From NCBI RefSeq assembly GCF_022539505.1, contig NC_061510.1, positions 98,596,292-98,660,291 of the forward strand: 64,000 bases of DNA, read 5' to 3'. This document shows, one piece after another, positions 1 to 9,213 of the stretch. The stretch comes from Lolium rigidum. Its lineage: Eukaryota; Streptophyta; Magnoliopsida; Poales; Poaceae. The first letter of the stretch is position 1, and each line of letters opens with the position of its first letter. The position numbers and the translations under genes are program-made. Below the pieces are notes generated by a model that was not told the origin of the DNA, did not search any database, and saw nothing but the letters and a program-made list of their open reading frames with translations.

Positions 1-752
1 GAACATAAATAACATATATGATAGATTGATAATCAACTTGACATAGTATTCAATATTCATCGGATCCCAACAAACACAACATGTAGCATTACAAATAGAT
101 GATCTTGATCATGATAGGCAGCTCACAAGATCTAACATGATAGCACAATGAGGAGAAGACAACCATCTAGCTACTCGCTATGGACCCGTAGTCCAGGGGT
201 GAACTACTCACACATCGATCCGGAGGCGATCATGGCGATGAAGAGACCTCCGGGAGATGATTCCCCTCTCCGGCAGGGTGCCGGAGGCGATCTCCTGAAT
301 CCCCCGAGATGGGATTTGCGGCGGCGGCGTCTCTGGAAGGTTTTCCGTATCGTGGCTCTCGGTACTGGGGTATTCGCGACGAAGACTTTAAGTAGGCGGA
401 AGGGCAGGTCAGGGGGCGTCACGAGGGACCCACACAACAGGGCCGCGCGGCCAGGGCCCAGGCCGCGCCGCCCTGGCGTGTCGTCGCCTCGTGGCCCCAC
501 TTCGTGATCCTTTCGGTCTTCTGGAAGCTTCGTGGAAAAATAGGACCCTGGGCGTTGATTTCGTCCAATTCCGAGAATATTTTCTTACTAGGAGTTATGA
601 AACCAAAAACAGCAACTGGCTCTTCGGCATCTCGTCAATAGGTTAGTGCCGAAAATGCATAATAATGACATATAATATGTATAAAACATGTGAGTATCAT
701 CAATAAAGTAGCATGGAACATAACAAATTATAGATACGTTTGAGACGTATCA
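1..752 (-). mobile_element. Partial Gypsy LTR (Sabrina-like), cut by window start
   Basis: The right edge ends in GAGACGTATCA, which read on the minus strand is the TGATACGTCTC start of a long Gypsy LTR. The body matches, position by position with scattered changes, the first half of the solo LTR at 59574-61174: the same order of a GC-rich untranslated-leader-like block, a CGTGGCCCCACTTCGTG segment and a CCAATTCCGAGAATAT segment. The rest of the element lies to the left of the window. The open frames inside are GC-rich artefacts. The family name is from memory of Triticeae LTRs; the orientation is secure. Confidence 0.8.
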
Positions 753-1081
753 TATACCTACAAACAAAACAACCAATTTTGCAAATTCATGTGATTTTAC
801 AATCCTATGGGATTGCATATGCATACCTATCCTATACCTACTTTTTTGTTCCTATTTCTACATTTTTGAAATCACGCGAATCAAACAAGCCCGAAGTGTC
901 ATCAATTGTAGCAAAGGGATTTTCCATGACGTGTGACCTAATGTTTCTTCCTATAGGATTTACACTACAAGATTCCTATAGGATTTATTCCTATCAAATC
1001 AAACAACATGTGTCGGAAATTTACCCTAGGATCCTAATCCTACACAATTACTATGAAAATCCTATGAATCAAAAAGAGCCC
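753..1081. mobile_element. Harbinger-type MITE remnant
   Basis: This AT-rich stretch is full of ATCCTATAGGATT-like motifs. It ends AATCAAAAAGAGCCC followed by TAA at 1082-1084, the end-plus-target pattern of PIF/Harbinger MITEs common in grasses. The left end is missing, probably because the Gypsy LTR at 1-752 inserted into it. No coding capacity is seen. The superfamily call rests on one end only. Confidence 0.5.
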
Positions 1082-1178
1082 TAAATGTGAGCCCCTGTAT
1101 GAAGGATCTAGCGAAAAGCACATGGTTTGAAGGGTTGAACAAATGGTGCTCTTATCTTAATATATACACACGTCTTTG

Positions 1179-1729
1179 CACAGGCGGAGCCAGTAGGGGG
1201 TCGAGGATGGTTGACCGACCCGGCTCAGTTTGGGGCAGAAAACAATTACGAATGAGTTGTGACTGTGCTCGATCAATCGGTCGCCCCCAAATCCCGTCGC
1301 TCACGCTCGGTCGTGTCTCTTCCCACGCCACCTGCGCCTCCTCTCTCACCAGCTGCCGCCACGCCCCACCCCGGCCGGCACGCGGAAGACAGTGTCCCAC
1401 CCAGGTAGCGCCCCGCTGGCCGCTCGCGCCTTCTCTCGCGCCCAATTCTCTCGTCGAACGCCATCATGCCCCTTCAGCCCCTCTCTCACCGGCAGCCTCC
1501 ACGCCCCGCCCAGCCGCCACCACGTCCGCCCCGGCCGCCACGCAGCAGGCAGCGCCCCGCCCGGCTAGATCTTGCCCGTTTGCCTGCCCCGCTCTGACGG
1601 ACACCCGTGAGGAAGATGAGTGGATTCAGTTTGAGGAGGAAGAAGAAGCAGCGTTGGCTCAAGCTCAGCAAGAAAAGGAGGCAGGGGGCTCAAAAAAAAG
1701 GGCACACCAACAACAACATGTTCATTTCC

Positions 1730-1761
<32 letters not shown>

Positions 1762-2035
1762 AGATATTAATTTTATTTTTGATATGTACTTGTCCAATGA
1801 CTAGTATTGTGTAAGAGATTGATTTGGATTCATTGTTGTAGGACAACGCACAAACATAATGGGAGATGATTTGCTTAATGATTTGATGTCTTGTTCTTGA
1901 TAGTCATTTTGTAATTTTTTTTATGAAATATGCAAACTGAATCGATTAGACCCTTTTCGATTGAATATATTTCCTTTTATATCAAATTATTTTTACAGCT
2001 TCCAGCTTAGTTCAATTCATGGCTCCGCCGCTGTG
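1179..2035. mobile_element. Non-autonomous TIR DNA transposon
   Basis: The element starts CACAGGCGGAGCCA and ends TGGCTCCGCCGCTGTG, imperfect terminal inverted repeats of about 14 bp. It is flanked by an exact 6-bp direct repeat, TCTTTG, at 1173-1178 and 2036-2041. The interior has a GC-rich, proline/alanine-coding left half (1280-1700) and an AT-rich right half with a CTTT microsatellite. No transposase is visible. The ends resemble grass elements starting CAGNGGCGGAGCCA, but a 6-bp duplication does not fit hAT (8 bp), CACTA (3 bp) or Mutator (9-11 bp), so the superfamily is left open. Captured host sequence is possible in the GC-rich half. Confidence 0.7.
1728..1760. repeat. (CTTT)n microsatellite
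   Basis: There are about eight uninterrupted CTTT units inside the TIR element at 1179-2035. Confidence 0.95.
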
Positions 2036-2150
2036 TCTTTGGTTAATTAGATCTTGATAATTCTCTTTGAAAACCAACTTTGGCCGTACATTCTATCTAA
2101 CTAGCACAAATCTTCCTAATTGTCATATATAGTACACACGACGTGCATGT

Positions 2151-2462
2151 TGTGTGAAGTGTATATAAGTGGATTGCCTAGCTCTTTTCATCAGTTTGGA
2201 CTTTTGGTTGTGTTGGCTAGTGCATGAAGCTTGACATGGTATCAGAGCCCAGGGTCTCGAGTTCGAGTCCTCGCTTTCGCAATTTATCCTAAAATTGTTG
2301 TTCCACGTATATGATCTTGAGCTATACCTCTGAGTCTTTCCACGTGTTGACTTATCTCCCGTCACACGTGAGGGGAGGATGTTGAAGTGTATAAGTGGAT
2401 TGACTAGTCCGTTCCATCAGTTCGGACTTTTGGTTGCGTTGGCTAGTGCATGAAACTTGACA
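2151..2462 (+). mobile_element. Complete TRIM/SMART-type miniature LTR retrotransposon
   Basis: Two terminal repeats of 86 bp (2151-2236) and 83 bp (2380-2462) both begin TGT and end CTTGACA. The left one is followed at once by TGGTATCAGAGCCC (2237-2250), the primer-binding site complementary to initiator tRNA-Met. The right one is preceded by the purine tract TGAGGGGAGGA (2369-2379). A 5-bp target duplication CATGT flanks the element at 2146-2150 and 2463-2467. At 312 bp with a 143-bp interior it codes for nothing and depends on enzymes supplied in trans. The size matches the small grass SMART elements better than Cassandra, whose LTRs carry 5S rRNA sequence not seen here. The interior also holds GAGTTCGAGTCC, similar to a tRNA B box. 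Confidence 0.9.
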
Positions 2463-2748
2463 CATGTGAAGGGTCGGGGTCACACTTTGCGAGAAGAGCG
2501 GATATTTGTTATTTTAAACCTTGAAACAACAATCTATATATGCGGTCTAGGAACACATGCAAGTTTTAGCCGATTGGATTTTCTTACATTCAAAAGCGCC
2601 GTTTTGTACAAAACCCTACCTGTGTGGACCATTCCTGTGATGTCTACCCTTTGTCTGACTTGGAGATGGGTTGATCAATACTGGTCTTTTATGTTTGTTT
2701 AATTTGTGTGTTTATCTGTTTTTGTTTGTTTTCCTTTTGTTAGGTCAC

Positions 2749-2771
2749 ATATATATATATATATATATATA
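2749..2771. repeat. (AT)n microsatellite
   Basis: This is an uninterrupted AT dinucleotide run of about eleven units. Confidence 0.95.
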
Positions 2772-3116
2772 GTAAACTGAAAACCATGAGAAGGGGTCCA
2801 AATTTTCTCACAAAATTCTATACCCTCAACTGGAAGCCCAAAGTGGACATTCACACTATAGCTACGTCGCGACAACTTCTTAAATGGGAGTGATAGCTAG
2901 GTAGCACATGTGGATCTATCATATAGGGGGTTGCAACTGGGATTCATATATTGGTTGTTTCAACCACATAACATTATATACATGCATGTATATCCTTACA
3001 CTATATATTGCACAAAATTCTGCATGATTTTTTTTTGGAAAATCTAAGGTTGCCGCCCCCGCCTCCGGATAAATAATGATATTTTGCCCCCTGCATTATT
3101 GTCAAGCTCCGGCAGC

Positions 3117-3383
3117 ACTTCCTCCTTGCCAAAATGGTGCATATAAGAATATCTAAAAGTCAAACTACATAAGTTTGACCAAGTATGCATGTAAAAAAAT
3201 CAACTTCTAGAATACAAAATCAATACAATTAGATTCTTTATTATGTATATTTTCATATAGCTTATATTTTGTATGGTAGGTGTAGATTATTTTCTCCAAA
3301 AACTTCATCAAATAATATTGTTTGACTTTAAAAAAACTTATATACACTATATATATTAATTATGTCAATGAGGAAGTAGTACT
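3117..3383. mobile_element. Degenerate Stowaway-like MITE
   Basis: ACTTCCTCC at the left and GAGGAAGTAGT at the right form degenerate versions of the CTCCCTCC/GGAGGGAG ends of Tc1/Mariner-type Stowaway MITEs. The AT-rich interior carries the facing motifs AAGTTTGACCAAG and TTGTTTGACTTTA, which are common in these elements. The boundaries are approximate because the ends have decayed. Confidence 0.5.
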
Positions 3384-3493
3384 TACCCATCCTGTGATAC
3401 CCGCATAGATGGTTAATTAAAGCAAGATATTTGGAAGAGGTGTCTCTTGTACAAATATGCAGCAGGGCTTAGCAAAAAACTTGGTTTATTTTT

Positions 3494-3675
3494 CTAAGCA
3501 CCCTTCTAGACACAACCCATCATACATGCCGTAAGCACCAATCTAAGCATGTCTCATAAGCACTAGCCCAAAAGAAGTATGCCTAAGCACAAGCCCAAAA
3601 TAGGTATACCAATCTAAGACCGATCTAAGCATCTCTCATAAGTACCGATCGAAGCATCTCTCATTAGCACAAGCT
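3494..3675. repeat. Short degenerate tandem repeat
   Basis: The phrase 'TCTAAGCATCTCTCATAAGCAC', in variant forms, and 'AGCACAAGCCCAAAA' recur three to four times in about 180 bp. No coding frame and no terminal inverted repeats could be tied to it. Confidence 0.5.
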
Positions 3676-5395
3676 CTCTTAACAAAATGCCTGGTTTCCG
3701 TGAAACCTCACCAGTGTGAGCCTACTGGTAGGTGAGTCTATATGGCAGTGAGACCAGTGTTCACAATGGCATTATAGTAATACTACTATATATAGCACCA
3801 CAACCATCATCAATGCATTTTACACTCTTCCCGTCTGAACAGTCTGCGCATCCGCTGTAGATGAGCGCAGTGGCACTCATCCAGTCATCTCTTCCTCTAT
3901 TGTTCCACTAGCTCTTATACGTGGTGGCGACGATAGGGAGAAGGCGGGAGACGCAGCGGAGGTCGACCCTACGGCGGTGTTGCCGACTATCCGCCGACTC
4001 AAAGGTAACATAACCGCTTGCTACCGCCGTGGAGCTGAAGGAGATTTGTATGCTCTGTTTGAATCAAAGCACGTGCACTATATTAAGAGCTCCCAGATTG
4101 CAAAAATGAGTTAAGCCTGGGAAAAACCATGAATTTTTTCATGAAAACCGTTAGCTTTATAATTTTAGCTACTTCGTTGTAATACATGAGTAGTGGCGTT
4201 ATCTGCGTTTTTCCAATCTATATATTTTGTTGAGAAAATGGAATAGTTGTTTTTTCCGTATATTAGCTAAGAGAAGGTACTTAATGCCAAGATCATCTTT
4301 TTGTCCATATCTTGTTGTAGCACTTGATTTTTTCTCTTTTAGCTAGTGTAGTACTCTTTCTGTCGAGACAGAGCTGGGGTAGTATAGATCTCTCTAAGAG
4401 GTAGCAGTTGTATGCGTTTGACTTGTTTGTATATACTGTGTTGTACGAAATTCCCTAAAATAAATTATCCGTTGTATTTTAAATCAGGTCGCTATTTTGT
4501 TTACACTACACGAAACCAAGGGCAAATGGACGAGCCTTCACCATACTGTCCTCCTGATGTAGCTGGAATAGGAATTTCAACATGTTATTTCGATGTACTT
4601 GGCTACGGCTTCATCGTGTGGACGAAACGAGATCTATAGCTTCTATCTTTCCAGAAGGTACTAAGCAGATCACACATACTAAAATACGCCAGTTCATGTA
4701 ACATCTATGGGCACAAGGCCGGGCTAGTTGTGAAAGGATTCATCCAGCGATTGAAAAGAGCGATTGAAAAGGTATTGACTTTGATGAAATTTTTTTCCGG
4801 TGGTAAAGATGGAAGATATTAGAACTGAAAGCTATTGTTCTCTTACTCACATCAGTCCTGCCTCGTAGTATCCCGACAAATCTAGTAATGGCTGGATAGG
4901 AGAACTGTTAGATTTCGGTGATACCGCACGAAAAATCCAGACCTTACATTAGGGATTCCAGCCGGTGTGTTGAGAATGGAATTATTTCTCCAGGGAACGA
5001 CCAGGTATCCAGTGCTTCGACGTAGTGATGAAAAAGAAATCACGCCTTACCCGTTCTCTCCATTATCTTCTTGCGATTCTGCCTATTCTCCATCGTCTTC
5101 TTGCGACACAGATTCATCATGTCTGGTTGTATTATGTATCTAGACAAATCTAAGACAAATATGTATATTCTCTATGTGGTGTGCAAGTCTGTATTATGTA
5201 TCTAAACACTATATTTAGCACATTCAAATTTAGAAACATCAAAGACAAATGTGTATATTCTCTGTTTGCTGTGCATTTCTGTATTATGAATGAAGTCGGT
5301 ATTTCAGCAGTAGTCTTCTTGTGATAATCCTACATTGCACTTATGTAGAGTATTTTTCTCTTTGGTGAGAAGCTCTATATTTCATTTAGGAAGGC
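3676..5395. other. Unassigned low-copy-looking DNA
   Basis: Mixed composition. Around 3830-4060 it turns GC-rich in a 5'-UTR-like way, but no start codon opens a credible frame. The longest frames are under 80 codons and match no family I know. I see no terminal repeats, target duplications or recognisable domains. Confidence 0.4.
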
Positions 5396-5396
5396 T

Positions 5397-5433
<37 letters not shown>

Positions 5434-5448
5434 GCTCTCCCTCTCCCT

Positions 5449-5491
<43 letters not shown>
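5396..5491. repeat. (CT)n microsatellite with CCCTCT interruption
   Basis: Almost 100 bp is pure pyrimidine: CT units, interrupted in the middle by about four CTCCCT hexamers and single C insertions. Homopyrimidine tracts of this kind occur in plant 5' regions, but no gene can be tied to it. Confidence 0.95.
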
Positions 5492-5495
<4 letters not shown>

Positions 5496-6730
5496 CCAGC
5501 TCGATATTTTCCGTCAGAACCTTGCGTGTTAGATAATTGTTGATACGATAGCTCTATTTATCTTCCAGATCGTGCAATAACTGTAATATTTTTGCGTGTC
5601 AAGTGCATCTGTGTGTTTAACTAACTATTCGCACACGCTAGTAGAGTGAGTACTCCTATGACTCGACTCATCGTTTTAATACAGGTTACATCGTTAAGTG
5701 AATAGTAAGACCAGACGTCGTATCAACGGTCTGACGCCCGAAAAAGGTACTGCCTTGAGTCAGTTATTGCTGGTGCATAATTGCATAGACCGCCACGCGA
5801 TTGAACATAAAATCTGAAGCTGTTCGGGAAATCAAAATAAACCTAGCTAGCTTCTCCTGTGGTCACCGATCGACTTTGAATCAACCCCGATCAAGTCTAG
5901 CGAAATCCCAGGTTTAGCCTTGCTCAACTATTGATTTTTTCTAGCTCGGGCTATATTGAGGCAATTTGTGTGCAAACATTTTTAAAAAATGAAAAATACA
6001 AATGTATAGGCAATATCGTAATCTACCCATGTGTCTGGCCATGTCCCTTCGCGTGGCGGTTTCGCCGGTGTGTAGGTAGCCCAACTTGAGCCCATGAAGT
6101 CCAAGAGTGAGGTGGACCCGCCTATCTGAAATGTCCCCAAATTTTGCATTCATATTTGCGGGATACCTGAAATTTGAACCAGCGGTAATGTCCCATCTAT
6201 CCCTGACTCAGGCAATTGTAACATCTCAACTGCGTCCGAGGTCAAGGATATTGTAGTACTTCTAACCCAAGGGCACCATAACCTGCACCCAGCCGAAATG
6301 AACCTGGTTTTCCCCATTTCAACAAACCCTAGATCCGCCTCTGCCTCTGTCTCCGCCTCCGTCTCCGGCCACATCCACCACCATCCTTAGCCTATTTCTC
6401 CGTCCCTTTATTCTTACAGATCCCTGCCGCTTCGGTCACATCGTGGCCCTCCATTTCCCCGGGACAGATAGTCACTGTTTCGGCAAAATCATCTCATTCC
6501 CCGCCTCCCGCTAGCCGGTGCCGTTCACGCCCGTCTCGGTCAGCTGTGTCTTCGGTGCATGAGCATTGGTGCGGAGCAACGGCATAGAAATGGGTATACT
6601 CTACTTTTACGCCTAGTTAACTCGATTGTTTCTTGATCTGCCCGATTGTATGGTCGATTTTGCTAGTTGGCAGTTCATTTGTTTGTTTATATAGATCTCG
6701 GTAGAAGATAGTTGGTTATTCTAGAAGATA
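5492..6730. other. Unassigned DNA
   Basis: I see no coding region with family resemblance. A C-rich stretch near 6320-6560 (CCGCCTCTGCCTCTGTCTCC) looks like a plant 5' leader, but the frames behind it are closed. It could be the decayed upstream part of the aminopeptidase locus further right; this is a guess. Confidence 0.35.
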
Positions 6731-6887
6731 CTCCCTGTAAGATATTTTAGGTGCTTATAGAGTAGATTAGATACAAACTAAAATGAGTGAACACCTACAT
6801 AGTACTAAAAATAGACTAGCTAGAAACTAAAGTGGGTGAACTAAAGAAAGTGCTACAACATTTTTATATATTTCTAAAAGGAGGGAG
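6731..6887. mobile_element. Stowaway MITE
   Basis: The element begins CTCCCT and ends GGAGGGAG, with a TA target duplication at 6729-6730 and 6888-6889. The 157-bp length and AT-rich interior are standard for Tc1/Mariner-type Stowaway elements. It has no coding capacity. Confidence 0.85.
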
Positions 6888-7877
6888 TAGTTGGTTAGTT
6901 TAAAGGATCTACGGGGTGCACCTTGATTTCGTTAGTTCTAAGTTCTTACATTTGTGTCTCTGCATCAATGGAGAAGGAGTCTGCATGACAAGCTTGTTCG
7001 ACGCTCTCTAAAGAAAGAGAGACCAGCAAATCGATCGAAAAGTTGAGAGGGGGACCGGTGAATTGATCGAGAGATGACGAGTTGCGTCATCCAAAATAAA
7101 TCCCTCGTGAACGTATACCCTAGGGACTAATACCAGGTTACAAAATATGCATCTGGTATTTCCATGAGGCCGACAGCTAGCATATACACATGTACAGGTG
7201 TGGGAACAGGAAAGATATACAGAAAATATGTTTTGGCCAGTGAAGGATCACCCATTTATCTACGCATGAAGTCATGATTCTGGGCCATGTTTGGAATTTC
7301 GAATTTGCGTATGTACTCTGGAGGAAATTGAAAATCTAATCACTGTATGTTTCTTTTTCTACAAACTTCAACTGAGATTATGTCCAATCATTGGATATTT
7401 TTTCCTGCGAACTTTATTCAAAATTTCGCAGCACAAAGAGGACCCATGTGCTTTTGTATTCCACAACAAGAATTATTTCAGTTGCATATTTGTAAGTAAA
7501 CAAGTGAACTATTCAAGTTGTTTTGCGATCATGATCCTTTTATATGGATTTATTTTCAATATCTTTAGGAAGTAGTGTGAATTTGAGGCACCATACCACA
7601 ATTTATCTTTTGGGGTTCCTTTATGTAAGACCTTGGGAAATGATTGATTGTTCATGTTAGTGTTAGTATAATGAAATATTTGAAAACACAGTGCTAACAC
7701 GTGTCCCATTTTCGGCAAGGTCACGAATGGCATTGTTTGTTAAAGCCATTGCCCCATCGGTACATTTAATCAATTATATTGCGGTGTCTACCTATTTACG
7801 CTATCCATACTACTTAATTTTGCAGGTATTATTTTCATCAGGCCATAGCTAATGGGAACTTTATTTTTACTTACTAG

Positions 7878-8060
7878 CTTTCCTCCAATGACAAGGCAAC
7901 ATCAATTTTCAAGTTCTTTGCGACCTGCGCAACGTCAGAATTTGAGAGGACGCTTAAGCAGAGCCTTGACATTGTGCGGATCAGTGCGAGATGGTTTGAG
8001 GGCACCAAGAGTGAGCCTGGGCTTGCATAGACGATGGATGAACTGCTGGGCATGCCCTAA
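7878..8060 (+). pseudogene. M1 aminopeptidase (APM1-like) C-terminal exon relic
   Basis: Reading the frame that starts at 7878 gives about 60 codons, including FKFFAT, SEFERTLKQSLDIVRISARW and MDELLG. This resembles the C-terminal end of plant puromycin-sensitive/APM1 aminopeptidases, where a helical region with TLKQSLERVRI and ARW precedes the end. These enzymes are zinc metallopeptidases that trim N-terminal residues; the catalytic HEXXH domain lies far upstream and is absent here. An in-frame TAG at 8028-8030 interrupts the relic where the family usually has glutamine, and TAA at 8058-8060 closes it. An in-frame TAG just upstream (ACTAG before 7878) could be a former splice acceptor. I recognise the family from memory of the motif; no alignment was run. 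Confidence 0.6.
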
Positions 8061-8602
8061 TGGGCTGCTACTAGAAGTGTTATATTTGTGACCATGCTAC
8101 TTTATGGGAAAAACTTGGAAGCTGTTCATAGGTGTTACTGTTGAGGTTGGCAATAAGAATGCATTCTTTATTGTCTTCTGAAAATGTGTCTTGTCATGTT
8201 CTTTAATGAGGTTTATGCACCACTAGTCATATAACTTGTCCACGATGAGTACTTTAGTCACATAACTTGCAAAATGTTGCTCACTGGTCACATTACTTGT
8301 CAAAGATGAGTATGCCGGTTCAATGTCTATTTTCCTCCCTAATTGTGTGCTTAGTAGACCAAGGAGTTATTTGCGAAAACCTCCTTGAATGTTTTGTTGG
8401 TGTGTTAAATCGGGAAATGGCCAGTTGGATAAAAGGGACAGCCCGAACCCTAGATCTCCAAAATTTCCCAAATACCCGTTCCCAAATACGCATGGTTCTG
8501 CCCAGATCCATAGGAGAATCCACCGTGGTGAACTTATACGCTGAATTTCTCATCCAAATGTCCTACATTGCAAGAAAAACAGAAACCACATATGTGGAAC
8601 CA
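8061..8602. other. Flank of aminopeptidase relic, no gene seen
   Basis: The first part could be the old 3' untranslated region of the relic. The phrase 'CACATAACTTG' or close variants recurs near 8225-8300. No frame here resembles a known protein. Confidence 0.35.
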
Positions 8603-8614
8603 TCTTGGAAACAA

Positions 8615-9046
8615 TTTTTTTTCCGAAATGGGGATACCCTAGCCTCTGCATCAATTGATGTATACCGTCTCATTTATTTCATTATTTGGTATCGTATCTG
8701 TTACAATTCAAGGATCACATAAGGTCGCTACATGAATCAACCATCGAAATAAAACTAAGAGATACGTGATATGTCTAATCAACATGTCACTCTAAAAACA
8801 GGTCGCCAGCTGAACTGGTTGAACAAATCCCGAGCAACCGTCTCCAAACGGCTGCACCCAATAGCTATATCATGTCGCCGCTCCTCCGGCTGTAGCAAGG
8901 ACCACATACGGATCCAGTGTGTAGTGAGAGAAATAACCTGCAAAAAAAATATTTTGTTTGTTTTGTTAAACACATAGTCATTCCTAGTGCTCCATATAGC
9001 CCATAGTAGTGCACAAGCTCCAACTTCAACTTGGATTTGCATTTTT
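8615..9046 (-). mobile_element. 5'-truncated LINE (L1-type), 3' end only
   Basis: On the minus strand the frame from 9042 to 8779 encodes the C-terminus of plant LINE ORF2, with the family-typical WAIWSTRNDYVFNK, LLQPEERR and ARDLFNQFSWRP stretches. A 3' UTR with GATGCAGAGGC follows, then an A tail seen as T8 from 8615 on the plus strand. A 12-bp target duplication TCTTGGAAACAA flanks it exactly at 8603-8614 and 9047-9058. The insertion is therefore a 432-bp remnant from abortive reverse transcription, lacking endonuclease and reverse transcriptase. Confidence 0.88.
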
Positions 9047-9213
9047 TCTTGGAAACAACTAATCCTCCTGTTTTTATTTCATTTCCATTCCAAACAATAT
9101 CATTTGTACAATAAACTATGGTGTACGATGGTTCGTATTTGTGTGATGAACCTGGATTCTATGGTTATGTATTATACATTCAAATTCTACTCTATTGTGA
9201 TAGCCTATACATA

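Noticed and set aside
148..507. Open frames on both strands in the first 500 bp
   Set aside because: They lie in the GC-rich leader of a Gypsy LTR, and the same block recurs at 58260-58380 and 60600-60900 without a conserved frame.
2120..2470. tRNA-derived SINE
   Set aside because: The B-box-like motif is present, but the terminal repeats, primer site, purine tract and 5-bp duplication identify a TRIM.
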